From assembly GCA_948567375.1 (NCBI GenBank), contig OX419758.1:11909001-11973000 (forward strand): a stretch of 64,000 nucleotides of DNA, read 5' to 3'. The notes beneath the pieces were generated by a model. The model made no database searches, was not told where the DNA came from, and saw only the letters and a list, made by a program, of their open reading frames with translations. Of the stretch, positions 52,533 through 63,646 are shown one piece after another. A program made the translations under genes and the position numbers. The first letter of the stretch is position 1. Each line of letters begins with the position of its first letter. Origin of the DNA: Lunularia cruciata (lineage: Eukaryota > Streptophyta > Marchantiopsida > Lunulariales > Lunulariaceae).

Positions 52533-53211
52533 TGTGAGCCGGCCTGTCTCTCACTCAGGATGAACCTCTGATGGCTATTATGGTAGCGCACCATGGACTA
52601 AGAAGGCAAGGAACCCCAACTCCATCATACTCCTCCAAGGCTAACACTCCAAGACTCAAGACATTGCTCACTAGAGAACTCAATGAGAGAGAGATAGTTG
52701 CAAATGAAAGGATGATGAGTACCTCCTCACTCCTTGTTTATATACTTGTGAAATAGTTACGTACCAAAGTTACTAATTACCGTAATAACTCAAGTTACTA
52801 GACTAAAAGTCAAGTAAAGTCAAAAAGTAGAAAGGAATATCCATTCACATGGGCATATTCCCCTTATCTTGACCCAACCACTAAAGCAAGGATTCCTTCA
52901 CATGGGCTATCCTTGGACTAAAGAAGAATCCAAAACAAAAAGGCTTGCGGGCCCAAGAGTTCTCAACTCTTTCCCCAAAGCCAAACACCTAGGAATAATA
53001 CCAAGTCAACACACTAAAATCCAAAATAGTGGTGCTCATCTTTTCTACTTCCTCTAAAGTAAGGTCCCATCTATCTTAGCTATGACTAACTTTAGCTAAC
53101 CATGACTAATATAGAACCATCCTTTATCTCTATATAAATAATATCTCTTAAGTACTTGTAATACCAAGCTAAATATCACAATACCACACACATGCACAAA
53201 TGGGTGTTACA
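52533..53211 (-). repeat. E3 3' LTR
   Basis: 679 bp, adjoining the purine tract and hairpin at 53,212-53,252. Confidence 0.95.
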
Positions 53212-53259
53212 TTTACCCCCGGACTAAGTTTTCACTTTGTCCTCAAAGTGAAGGTCTCT

Positions 53260-53721
53260 CTACCTTCTATGGTACATCTTCAACTTATCATGGTTAATCC
53301 TATCAAAGTGTCTTCCTCCCAACTCCTTGAGATCATAGGTGTAATTGCCCCACACCTTCTCTACTATGAAAGGTCCAAAGTACTTAGGCAAAAACTTCTT
53401 TTGCACTCTCTTGAATCGAATGGAATCAAACAACATTACCCAATCACCTTCTTTGAAAGGCTCCACCTTCTTCTTGCCTTGCCTCTTGTCATAGCTCTCC
53501 TTTTGTTTCCTTTGGGCTTGCTCCACTCGAACCATAGCAACTGCTCTTGCCTCTTCCAACTCCATGAGTTGATCCTTCCTTGACTTCCCTGCATCACTTC
53601 CTTGTGCTTTCTTCAATCTCCTATGAATGCTTTGGAAGGTAGGAAGATCAAAGTGAATAGGTAAGGTAGACTCAATACCATACACCAATTGGAATGGAGA
53701 ATATCCAGTGGAAGTCTTCAT
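53260..53721 (-). pseudogene. E3 pol, orphaned C-terminal part
   Basis: Open frame of 153 codons from MKTSTGYSPFQLVYG to the normal end KLKMYHRR. It corresponds to the last part of the integrase and its C-terminal tail in E1. It follows the deletion in another frame and would not be made as part of the polyprotein. Confidence 0.85.
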
Positions 53722-56700
53722 GGTTGTCCCACTGCTCTTCGAAGTAGACCATCTGCTCCTTGGTGAAAAAGAATATCCTCCACCATTGTGTAAGGTCTAG
53801 ATCTTGCTGCAAGGGCCTTCCTCTCCCTAGCATGCATCCCTTCTGGATAGTTACCTCTTGTCACAAAATCCACAATCTCCTTGTACTCTATTGGAATCTC
53901 TTGAGTGACTGAGATTGTCATGAGCTCCTCATCCGGGAAGGAATCATCTACTGGCTCATCTCCATCATGATCATAGGCTCTAGATAACAAATCAGCATTT
54001 GCATGTTTCTTTCCTGGCCTATCCTCAATTGTGTAGTCATACTCAGACAAGAGTATCATCCACCTTGCTAGTCTCCCTTCAACATTAGGCTTGTTGAAGA
54101 TGTACTTCAAAGCCTTGTGATCCGTGACAATTGTGGCTTTCCCTCCAATCAAGTAGTGTCTAAACTTCTTGAGACCAAAGATCACTGCCAACCCTTCTCT
54201 CTCTGTGACAGAGTAGTTCTTCTCTGCTGAAACCATCTGCCTACTAGCATAAGCTATTGGATGATCATGCCCATCTTGGTCTAATTGACTAAGAGTGCAT
54301 CCTATAGCTACATTAGAAGCATCAGTGTAGAGGATGAAAGGCTTACTCCAATCAGGTTTAGCAAGAATTGGAGCTACAACAAGGGATTGCTTGAGCTCCT
54401 CAAAAGCTTTGAGAGCCTCCTTGTCTTCCAAAATCACCATGTAATCTACACCCTTCTTCATGTAGATGGTCAATGCATAAGCCTTGTTGGAAAATGAGAA
54501 GATGAACCTCCTGTAGTACCCAACCATTCCCAAGAATTGGCGTAACTTTGTCAAGCTTGAAGGGAATGGAAGGTCTGAGATTTTCCTCACCTTCTCAGGA
54601 TCAACTGCTATTCCATCCTTGGAGATGATGTGCCCCAAAAGTAGACCTTCTTCACATCCAAAAATGCACTTCTCTGGGTTGAGTGATGCATTTGCCTCAT
54701 CCAAGCGTTGCAAGACTTTGATTAGGTGCTCAAAGTGCTCCTCCTTGCTCCCATAGACACAAAAGTCATCAATGAAATCTCTCACAAATTTCCCAATGAA
54801 AGGTTCAAATACCTTGTTCATGAACCGTTGGAATGTGGCTGGAGCATTGCAAAGCCCAAAAGGCATGACCTTGAAAGCGTAAGTTCCCCAAGGTGTGGTG
54901 AATGTGGTGAGTTGTTGATGCTCTGGTGCAATCTTGATTTGGTTATATCCACTATAACCATCTCCAAAACTGTACCTCTCATGACCTGCAACCTCCTCCA
55001 AGATCTCATCAATGAATGGCAATGGGTAGTAGTCCTTCTTTGTAACAGCATTGAGCTTCTTGTAATCCACACATACCCGAAGCTTGCCATTCTTTTTCTT
55101 CACAATGACAATTGGAGACACCCATTCTGAATTCTCCACCTCAAAGATAAATCCAGCCTCCTTGAGCTTATCAATCTCCTCCTTCACAACCAAAGATATT
55201 GGTGGGCTAATGCGACGTTGCTTTTGGCGGATTGGTCTTGCATGTGACTCCACCTCTATCTTGTGCTCCTCCAAGGTGACTTCCTTCAAATCCTTGTAAC
55301 TAAAAGCAAACACATGGATGAACTTGCGAAAAATCTCCTCAAATCTCACCTTCTCCTCCTTGGTAACATTTGGGCCATACTTGAGGGTAGATAACCTTCT
55401 CTCTACCTCCTCAAGTGTCAATGGTGATTTATCTGGGTCCTTCAAAACCTCTGGCTTAGGTGCAAAATCCATAGCACACAAAGGATACACATCTGAATCA
55501 GATTCAGATTCATCCTCCTCCGTGGAAGTCTCCTCTTCCATGCTTGTGTCCACACCTGAAGCTCCTCCTTCAGAATCAGATTCCCAATAATCAGAAGATG
55601 GGGTATCTGAATGTGAAGTGTTGGTGGTGTTAGTCACAGGAACAGTGACTCTATGGTTTGAGGGCCCAATCCTTAAGTACCCTTTGTGCCATCGATCAGT
55701 TGTGCGTGCTGCTCTCAACCATGGCCTCCCAAGAAGTAAGTCATAGCTTGAATCCTTCAAGACTTGGAAAGTCATGAGATTTTGAACTCCCATAACTGAA
55801 ACTACCACCTTATCCATCACCCCTACTGGTCGAACTTGTTGCTTGTTTGCCATGCTCACCACAAATGTTGAAGGTCTTGAGGGTATCATACCCAACTTCT
55901 TCATCAACCTTTCTGACATGGCATTCACTGCTGATCCTCCATCAACCAATGCATCCTTGATGTTGTGACCATTCACTCTCACATCAATCTTGGAGGCATA
56001 TTCACAAGCTTCCCATGGTGCTGGCTTGGCATCCACCACCCCCATTGATACTGGAACTTTTGCCTTCTTCTTCTTTTTGCTCCTTGTAGAACTCAAACCA
56101 CCTCTAAGCTCCTTTCTCAAGGTAGGGTTCAAAGCAATTAATTGGCCCACTGTGATGTTAGCCTTGTGACTACCAACATCCTCCAACACATTGTAGTTCC
56201 ATTGTTGCTTTGAGATCAAGAAGTCCTCCATCCCCAACTTCTTCCTTAGAGTCTTTGTTGTTGATGGTGTTGAGGTGCGAGTGCTCCTAGTAGACATAGA
56301 AGTATCCTTGCTTGAAGTAAATCCTTGAGAAGAGTGAACATCCTCTGCAAAACGAGCTCTCTTCTTCTCTTGTGCCAAAAGCTCCAAATTAAGACCCTTG
56401 GAGTTTGAGCACTCTCCCTTCTCATACTTGCTCTCAACCACATCTATGGATGCTATCCCCTTACCTTTGTTGGGATTAGGAGCCACTTGGGTTTCACTAC
56501 CTCCCTCTTTCCCTCTATTGGCTCCCTCATAACCCCTTCCTCCATGGTAAGTGGAATTTGGGCAATTCCTTTGGATATGGCCTCTTCCCCCACAACCAAA
56601 ACAATTTCTATCATTGAAATTGTTGGCTGGTTGGCCTCCTCTATATGGATGGTTTCCATAACTCCTAGGCCCTCTCCCTACATTCTGATCCACCTCTCTC

Positions 56701-57446
56701 TTCTCCCATAATTGCACCACATTGATCTTGAGATCCGCAAGTTGTTCTGTGATGGTTTGGAGTGGATCTTTTGGTGGAGGTGCAAGAACTGGAGCAACTA
56801 CTACTTGTGATGCAACCCTTGTCACCAAAGTATCAGAAGTTCCACCATACTTGTAGCCTTGAGGAGGATGCACAACCTCCTTCACCACCAAATCACTCTC
56901 ATCCCCTTCCAAACTCTCCTCCATACGAATTGCGATCTTGATAGCTTCAACCTTGGAAGAAGGTTTCTCATATCTCACCTTGCTTCTAATTTGTGGTCTC
57001 AATCCTCCCACAAAATTCTTGGTGAGCATGGCCCCTATGCCAATCATTGTAGTCTCCACATCATCCCCACCCTTCCTCAACACTATGCGAAATCTGGACT
57101 CCAACTTTTCCACTCTTTCCACATAGACCCTCACTTTCTCTCCATCTCCTTGCTTGAGAAATGTAACCTCACTCATCAATCTCTCATAACTCTCATCAGG
57201 AAGAAAGTTCTCAATGAGTGCTGAAGTCAAAGTCTCCCAAGACTCCTCTTCCTCCTCTCTCCTCTCTCTCTTTTGGTATTCTGACTCATACCATGTAAGT
57301 GCTGCATCCTCAAAGAAATCTGGTAATAATGAGGCCCACTCATTCTTCCTCCTCTCATTGTTTCCTATGCAAGCTCTCTTGAAGTCTCTCACAAAGGCCT
57401 CCACATCTTCTCCATCCTTGCCAAAGAAAACCGGAAGTTTCCCCAT
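53718..57446 (-). CDS. gag-pol: E3 gag-pol truncated before the integrase (1,242 aa)
   Basis: Identical in layout to E1 through gag, zinc knuckle, protease, RT with FIDD and RNase H. It ends LLRRAVGQP where E1 continues LLRRAVGKEESILL. The 640-bp deletion removes the HHCC finger and all three catalytic residues of integrase and shifts the frame. The breakpoint shares two G residues on each side, which suggests slippage or end-joining. Gag, protease and RT could still be made, so the copy could form particles and cDNA but not insert it without help. Confidence 0.93.
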   Translation of the reverse strand: MGKLPVFFGKDGEDVEAFVRDFKRACIGNNERRKNEWASLLPDFFEDAALTWYESEYQKRERREEEEESWETLTSALIENFLPDESYERLMSEVTFLKQGDGEKVRVYVERVEKLESRFRIVLRKGGDDVETTMIGIGAMLTKNFVGGLRPQIRSKVRYEKPSSKVEAIKIAIRMEESLEGDESDLVVKEVVHPPQGYKYGGTSDTLVTRVASQVVVAPVLAPPPKDPLQTITEQLADLKINVVQLWEKREVDQNVGRGPRSYGNHPYRGGQPANNFNDRNCFGCGGRGHIQRNCPNSTYHGGRGYEGANRGKEGGSETQVAPNPNKGKGIASIDVVESKYEKGECSNSKGLNLELLAQEKKRARFAEDVHSSQGFTSSKDTSMSTRSTRTSTPSTTKTLRKKLGMEDFLISKQQWNYNVLEDVGSHKANITVGQLIALNPTLRKELRGGLSSTRSKKKKKAKVPVSMGVVDAKPAPWEACEYASKIDVRVNGHNIKDALVDGGSAVNAMSERLMKKLGMIPSRPSTFVVSMANKQQVRPVGVMDKVVVSVMGVQNLMTFQVLKDSSYDLLLGRPWLRAARTTDRWHKGYLRIGPSNHRVTVPVTNTTNTSHSDTPSSDYWESDSEGGASGVDTSMEEETSTEEDESESDSDVYPLCAMDFAPKPEVLKDPDKSPLTLEEVERRLSTLKYGPNVTKEEKVRFEEIFRKFIHVFAFSYKDLKEVTLEEHKIEVESHARPIRQKQRRISPPISLVVKEEIDKLKEAGFIFEVENSEWVSPIVIVKKKNGKLRVCVDYKKLNAVTKKDYYPLPFIDEILEEVAGHERYSFGDGYSGYNQIKIAPEHQQLTTFTTPWGTYAFKVMPFGLCNAPATFQRFMNKVFEPFIGKFVRDFIDDFCVYGSKEEHFEHLIKVLQRLDEANASLNPEKCIFGCEEGLLLGHIISKDGIAVDPEKVRKISDLPFPSSLTKLRQFLGMVGYYRRFIFSFSNKAYALTIYMKKGVDYMVILEDKEALKAFEELKQSLVVAPILAKPDWSKPFILYTDASNVAIGCTLSQLDQDGHDHPIAYASRQMVSAEKNYSVTEREGLAVIFGLKKFRHYLIGGKATIVTDHKALKYIFNKPNVEGRLARWMILLSEYDYTIEDRPGKKHANADLLSRAYDHDGDEPVDDSFPDEELMTISVTQEIPIEYKEIVDFVTRGNYPEGMHARERKALAARSRPYTMVEDILFHQGADGLLRRAVGQP

Positions 57447-57514
57447 CTTAACCCCTCACTATCTTTCTTTTCTCTTAATTTTTTTTTTCTCTTTTCTTTT
57501 CTCTCACTCTATTA

Positions 57515-57679
57515 CTAATAGAGTATATACATGACTAACACCATCTGAGAATAATCCACTCTAGGGAACACAAAAGGTTCAGGCTGCTCCAAGATTTTTA
57601 TAGCAACATCAAATCCTAGAGTGCATATTAATCTAACTCTCATGGATAGTTTATCCATAAGTTGAAAGATTATCTCCAT
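57515..57679 (-). CDS. E3 short ORF c
   Basis: Intact 54-codon frame equivalent to 13,256-13,420 of E1. Confidence 0.45.
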   Translation of the reverse strand: MEIIFQLMDKLSMRVRLICTLGFDVAIKILEQPEPFVFPRVDYSQMVLVMYILY

Positions 57680-57681
57680 CA

Positions 57682-58179
57682 CTAATCTTGAGAACTAGCT
57701 GATGAAGGTGGTAGTATTTCTGTAGCTGTACTAAGACTCTCTCCAAGATCCTTCACCAAAGTTTCCAAAAGTGCTTTTACTCCACTACACTCATGTCCTT
57801 TTGGAAGTCCTTCAACTCCACAAACCTCACACAACTCCTTGGTCTTAGATCTTCTCCCTCCCAATCTTGGTGAAGAAGGTCCAACATGCAAACCCAAGTC
57901 AAGTAAGCCTCTCCTTTCGCTCAATCTCTTGCTCTCAAAGGTCAATGGACATGAACTTGCCTTATGTCCCTTCTCTCCACATAGAAAGCACTTAGACTCA
58001 CTCTTTCCTCCAAGTGGTGTAGGTTTTTGGATCCTCTCAACACTCTCTTCAAATTCTATTGTAAACTCTCTTTTCCTCAAATCCACCCCTACAATCACCT
58101 CAAACCCTTGGGGAACCTTGCATAATCTCAATTTCCACTCTTGATGACCCTCCATGTTCCCAAAGATGAATCTAAACAC
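57682..58179 (-). CDS. E3 ORF b, zinc-knuckle accessory protein
   Basis: 165 aa with both Cys/His clusters. It differs from E1 by SERRG for RERRG among few changes. It is intact although integrase is lost. Confidence 0.65.
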   Translation of the reverse strand: MFRFIFGNMEGHQEWKLRLCKVPQGFEVIVGVDLRKREFTIEFEESVERIQKPTPLGGKSESKCFLCGEKGHKASSCPLTFESKRLSERRGLLDLGLHVGPSSPRLGGRRSKTKELCEVCGVEGLPKGHECSGVKALLETLVKDLGESLSTATEILPPSSASSQD

Positions 58180-58803
58180 TCAAACATGCTTTTTGTTGAT
58201 CTCAAACTTCTCATGCATGAGATCTCCACTCTGTAGAATTGACCCTTCCTCACAATGTCACTCAAATCTCCCAACGAATATGTCACAGTCCTCTGAAATT
58301 TTCCACACTTGATCACAACTCTAGGGCGTCCCTCCCTACAAAATTTCAGATCTTTTCATCGAGCCATTTGGCCTAGACACCTTTCTATTCAGCACCCATA
58401 TTTCAGATTTGGTCTGAAAACCACCCCCCTCACTTCAAAAACTCATAAAGCCCTGCGCAAAAACGATCTCTCTCTAATTTTTGTGGCAGCAGGTAGGATA
58501 CAATGCACTGAATTTTCTTGGAAATTTTCAGGACAATTCACCGAAAATTGAAGAAATGGCAGACTCTGTACAATTTTCCAGAGAGCATGCAGTTGCGGGA
58601 GCACTTTACCCTATCAACTTCCAAAAATTCTAGCCCAGTGCGCATAGAAGCTCTCTCATTAATTTCAAGTGTGCTAACTGAAAGATAACCCAAGCTATCA
58701 TGTGTAGAAATCTCAAGTCCAGATCTCAAACTTGAGATTTTGCCCAAAATCACCTTAATCCCCAAAATCTGCAATCCACCTCACACAATCTCTCCAATTC
58801 CTC

Positions 58804-58974
58804 TCATGTATACAAGATGTACAAAATCACCTCAAAGACATCATAATGAACTATAGGGTATACAAATGGATCTTGGTTCTCTAACATAAGTTCAGCCCTC
58901 TCTTCTCCTAATGTTCTCTCCAAGTGAGCTCTCATAGCCTCCTTCTGCCTAATGTAGAATTGGACGCGGAACAT
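58804..58974 (-). CDS. E3 short ORF a
   Basis: Intact 56-codon frame equivalent to 11,961-12,131 of E1, with VYPIVHYD for VYPVVHYD. Confidence 0.45.
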   Translation of the reverse strand: MFRVQFYIRQKEAMRAHLERTLGEERAELMLENQDPFVYPIVHYDVFEVILYILYT

Positions 58975-58993
58975 TATCTTGCCTTCTAGAGAG

Positions 58994-59011
58994 GTCCCGG
59001 CAACGGAACCA
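58994..59011 (-). other. E3 primer-binding site, tRNA-Glu
   Basis: Same 18 bases as in E1, four bases inside the 5' LTR. Confidence 0.8.
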
Positions 59012-59015
59012 AAAA

Positions 59016-59694
59016 TGTGAGCCGGCCTGTCTCTCACTCAGGATGAACCTCTAATGGCTATTATGGTAGCGCACCATGGACTAAGAAGGCAAGGAACTCC
59101 AACTCCATCATACTCCTCCAAGGCTAACACTCCAAGACTCAAGACATTGCTCACTAGAGAACTCAATGAGAGAGAGATAGTTACAAATGAAAGGATGATG
59201 AGTACCTCCTCACTCCTTGTTTATATACTTGTGAAATAGTTACGTACCAAAGTTACTAATTACCGTAGTAACTCAAGTTACTAGACTAAAAGTCAAGTAA
59301 AGTCAAAAAGTAGAAAGGAATATCCATTCACATGGGCATATTCCCCTTATCTTGACCCAACCACTAAAGCAAGGATTCCTTCACATGGGCTATCCTTGGA
59401 CTAAAGAAGAATCCAAAACAAAAAGGCTTGCGGGCCCAAGAGTTCTCAACTCTTTCCCCAAAGCCAAACACCTAGGAATAATACCAAGTCAACACACTAA
59501 AATCCAAAATAGTGGTGCTCATCTTTTCTACTTCCTCTAAAGTAAGGTCCCATCTATCTTAGCTATGACTAACTTTAGCTAACCATGACTAATATAGAAC
59601 CATCCTTTATCTCTATATAAATAATATCTCTTAAGTACTTGTAATACCAAGCTAAATATCACAATACCACACACATGCACAAATGGGTGTTACA
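59016..59694 (-). repeat. E3 5' LTR
   Basis: 679 bp, flanked by GGCC. Changes relative to the 3' LTR include CCTCTAATGG for CCTCTGATGG and GGAACTCC for GGAACCCC. Confidence 0.95.
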
Positions 59695-62000
59695 GGCCTC
59701 CTCCACTTGGTTAACATTGATAATCCCTGGGGTCAAAACATCACAAATAATAGTTGGGTGGTGATAGCAATGGGGTATCTTCAGGTAGGAAATGGGTTGA
59801 GTTGTGGAGGCAAGAAGTGGTCGCTTATCTTTTCAGTCGGCAGTTTGGTCTTGAATGCTGAAGTGGTGATGGTACTCGTTTGGGGCATAATGGTATTGTT
59901 ATGAAGGTATCCTTCAAGAGGAAGGCAATCCTCATTAATTTCCTCATCTTGGCTATCAATATCATCCTCAATGTAACAACATGACATAGTTGAGGTTTTA
60001 CAAGTATGCTCCTTTGTGCTCAAGGCAAGGGAAACTTTAGCCACGGATAGATAGGGTCAGCCAAGCTAGTGCATTCATCCTTTGAGTTCAAGGAAGTGTT
60101 GTCAAGCGTCAAGGAAGCAAGCATGTCTAGAACATTTTGTGGTTCTTGTGATTTTGGTGAATAGTCAATGAAAATGCTATCAAGAGGAAGGCTTCACCTT
60201 GGGTGTGGTTAGGCCACACCTCAAAACCTCTACTATGAATATACAATAAGTGATGGTGTCTATAAGTTCTTCATCACTATAGCATGAGCAGGACTTCACA
60301 AATCAATGTTGAAACTTGGTTCTCCTTCTTGATCCGAGCTTGAAATTGGCTTTTTCAGGTACATCAGAAGGTGAGTGTTTTGATTTCCTTCCAAAGGTCA
60401 ATTTTCTCATTTTCCAAAGATGTGATGATATTGGCTTCTACTAGCCACGAGATGCCTAACAATAGGAGAAATTGTGCCAAGGCAAGCAAGTCCATGATCA
60501 AGTAATCAATTAAGAAGGTTTGCTTGCCAATGAGTGTGGAGACCTTTGATAATAGGCCAAGGGGGAAATTTTTCTATCATATGTTATTTTGAGGAGAGTA
60601 GAAGTTTTTGCCATTTCCTTGGCCCCAATGTCTGCATAACTCCCTTGGTCGTGATATTTACTAGAGATCCTCAATCAATGCAATAATTTGGGATAACATT
60701 GCCTTCAATATAAGGATATTGGGATCATGGACCTTGGTGTACAATACTTGGAGATTTGGCAACTCAAGGTCTACAAAAGTAGCATGGGGGCTTTCTGTTG
60801 TAAAGGTCTGCAGGCATCCTTGAGTCGGAGAGTGCTGGCTGCCTGCAGTTGATGTTGGGGTTGAATCTATGTTGTCTTGGAGAGGGTTGTTTGATTTTTT
60901 GATCAGTGGTTCCTTGAAGTGTTTGACAAGCTTCTCCTTCAATAGAAAGTTTTGAAGTTTCATGTGTTCCATAGGGAACACTTTGTAGAGTTGCTTGAAA
61001 GTAATGTTTGCTTTTACATTAGCCAAGTCAGTCATAATGTCATAGTTGTGTATGACAGAAGTGGGTGGCGACTACCTTGCTTGGGTGTCAAACATAGGGA
61101 TCGCTGCCTTATACATTTTCAGAACAAGATCAGTAGTTTCTTCTCGCACGGTCTCTTCATCATGACTTTCAGAGTAGCTCTTGAAGGTTCTATTTGGATC
61201 AGGCATGGCATACATGCAAGATCAAGTCATAAGAAAGATGGTTGCCTCTGTAGTAGCACTTCTATTGGTTGGAGGAACCTCTTGGAATGGAATCATGTTC
61301 TACTCTGATGAAATCCATACTCCCGCTAGGATCAGCACTGTTGTGTTGATCATTCTGTGTGGGAAAAACTTGTCTTGTTTGGGTTATAAATTTCAAGAAG
61401 TCCATGCATTGTGCCACAGTGTGTGTGCCAGACCAGAAGGCACAATGGGCAGGATTTTTAGGGCATTGATTTGCATAGTGATTTGCAAATGTGACAGCAT
61501 ATATAGGTGGTCCTTGTTCTTGTCCATTTCCTTGTCCATCTTGGGAAGGCAGGTCTTGTAAGTGCTGGTTGAAGTTGTTCTGCTATGAGATGATATCCAT
61601 AGTATGCACCCTTTCCTCTTAAGAATCATGGAGTCTTGGTAGTGTTTTGCAATTTTCCATGACATGCCCATACTTCAAACAATGGACATAGAAATTTGAG
61701 AGATTTCTCCCCAAGCGGTAGTGTTAACCAGATTTCTCTCTTGGTGTTGTTGTGCTAAGAGAAGATTCTTGAGATGTTACAACTTGACTAGGATATCGTC
61801 CATTTTAGTGGTTGTTATGGGAACCAAGGCAGCTATAGGAATGGGTAGGGCCAATGGTGGAACTGCGGGAGAAATTATGGGTAGTTGATCATATATGGGC
61901 ATTGCTTGTGATATCGTACATGGGCCTGATGTAGCTGGGGTTTCCCATATAAATAGTTAGATTGTGGAAATCCTTGAGTAGTAGCAGAGGGATTAAGCAT
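59695..62000 (-). pseudogene. E7: gag and protease relic of another Ty3/gypsy element
   Basis: On the minus strand a decayed zinc knuckle (YVHCLKYGHVMENC, first Cys now Tyr) lies at about 61,660-61,700. Then come a proline/glutamine-rich gag tail, the pre-protease segment DLANVKANITFKQLYKVFP (about 61,020) and protease-like FLIDYLIMDLLALAQFLLLL with GISWLVEAN near 60,430-60,520. Stops are common. RT and later domains would lie beyond the E3 insertion but are not recognisable at 49,746-52,532. The lineage is not determined. Confidence 0.55.
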
Positions 62001-62229
62001 TGTACTTCCTTTGAATCTTGGGATGATGGAGTAGGAGTCAAGTTAGGCCAGATCTTGCTCATTAGCTTGGGCCGGACAGCGTGTTTTTACGGGCGCTCTG
62101 ATGGAAGAAAATCAAAACTAAACAGAGATATCTAGGAAGCATTTAGGTGAATCAAGATTGAAGGAATTCCTTGATTTCCCTTATAATGACTAGAATTGGC
62201 GACCGGGTGGAATAACAAGAAGGATAGGA

Positions 62230-62400
62230 AAATATGATCAAATCGTACAAGAATTAAGACATAAGAGGTAAAGTGGAGCTCTTGCCCAATAGTATCTGTA
62301 TATAGTACCCTTTGATGGTGGTCCTCAGGTCCTTCGGCCCCTCGATACCTACCCAAAAATCGTCAACATAAGGGACGGACAGCATTGAACGAAGGGTGGC
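62230..62400 (-). pseudogene. Short RT-like patch with YVDD
   Basis: The minus-strand frame reads MLSVPYVDDFWVGIEGPKDL, with YVDD at 62,359-62,370, followed by TTIKGYYIQILLG. The DDF.VGI.GPK pattern resembles reverse transcriptases of group II intron maturases more than the FIDD/FLDD motifs of the gypsy elements here. A stop follows within about 20 codons. It is short and could be a coincidence or an organelle-derived fragment. Confidence 0.25.
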
Positions 62401-63523
62401 TCTTAAGGATATACATTATCGGCATTTGTTATCAGTGAGAGGGAGGTAAGACAATGTGCAGTTTTCTGTGTAGAGTTAAGAACGGTTTTGAGCAACAGTA
62501 TTCAATTTAGCGTATAAAACCATATGGAGCTCTCGCTAAAATACCACAGTTTAATTTAAGAGGGTTACTCTTATTGTAAGAATATGTATTGCCGATAGTT
62601 GCTTAGAGTTTGCGACGCGTTTAAAGCTAGGGATTCAATTTAGCAAGTGTAACCATATGGAAGTCGTGCTATTCTACTGCAAGTGAAGAATGTTATGCTT
62701 GTCGATAAGTGTATAATACATATTTTCGACTTTTTCATAGTGAGAGAAGTAACATGATATACAGTTTGTTGTATAGAAGTTTCAATTGATTTGAAAAGCG
62801 AGGTTTAGTTAGGTATATTAAAATCCTACAGAAAGTTTCTTATGTACAATTATTTCATGCACTAAATTTCTAGTTGGTACGTGAAATTATCGCTTGTATT
62901 TTAGCTCCATTCAGTAGGAATAATTTTCTGTCTTTTATACAGTATTGGAACGAATACCGTATTCGAACTAATGGGAAATAATTTTATGGGTTCATGTTCG
63001 GGCTCAATAATAATGAAATAATGTTCGGGGACTTAGTTTCAATTATTGGTCCCACGTGTGACTAATGCCAAAAATACCAATGTCGTCGACTTGCTTGACT
63101 TTTTTATTTCTTAGAACCTACGGGGTGTACCTAACCTACTGGCTAACACATGCGCCCCTAATATGTTTTGTAAGTGGCTGATAATCGATCTTCATGGATA
63201 ACTCTCTCCATCTATCAAGGAGAACCTGTTTTCACTGGTTGGTATTAATGAACTACATGGAAAACATTTAACAATACCTTAGAATTATGCGTACATAGTT
63301 TTATGTGGTACAGCCCATGGTCCGATGAATGAAAAACCTAGCACCCGGAAGGAAACGGATAGGAGAGCACCAGGAAAATAATTTAGTGCTTGTAAATGGT
63401 TAATTTCATAATTTAGAATCTTACTTTTCAATATTTCCATATACCTTTGTAAGGGACTAGATAAACTCGAGGTACAGCATTCTAAAAATAGCATAATTAT
63501 TTTGGTCGTTTTCAGAACTAATT
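62401..63523. other. Low-copy intergenic DNA
   Basis: AT-rich, not matching any repeat elsewhere in the window and with no ORF I trust. It should include the promoter of the gene starting at 63,524. A TTTTCAG at 63,508-63,514 could be an acceptor of a 5' untranslated intron. Confidence 0.35.
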
Positions 63524-63589
63524 ATGGGGAGAGTTGACTCTACGAGCACTGGACAACAGAAGAAGCTGAAACTAACTATAAAGGCAACG
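63524..63589 (+). CDS. First coding exon of an unrecognised host gene
   Basis: ATG at 63,524 opens a 22-codon exon MGRVDSTSTGQQKKLKLTIK(AT), which ends at a GT at 63,590. It joins in phase 0 to the exon at 63,647 across a 57-bp intron ending CTTCTCCCTTAG. The intron is short for a plant but has a pyrimidine-rich tail and a GCTAAT branch-like site. Without splicing the frame ends at a TAA inside the intron. Confidence 0.45.
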
Positions 63590-63646
63590 GTGATATCTTT
63601 GGTGGTCAGTCCAGGCTAATTTGACGCTTCATCTCTTCTCCCTTAG

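Larger units (their letters stand above)
52533..59694 (-). mobile_element. E3: E1-family element with integrase deleted (7,162 bp)
   Basis: Minus-strand copy with 679-bp LTRs (59,016-59,694 and 52,533-53,211) and a perfect 4-bp target duplication GGCC (52,529-52,532 and 59,695-59,698). The LTRs differ at about four sites that I saw, all C/T or G/A transitions, so it is older than E1 and E2 but still young. It is 640 bp shorter than E1 owing to one deletion in pol. Primer site 58,994-59,011. It is inverted relative to E2, which lies 6.4 kb away. Confidence 0.95.
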
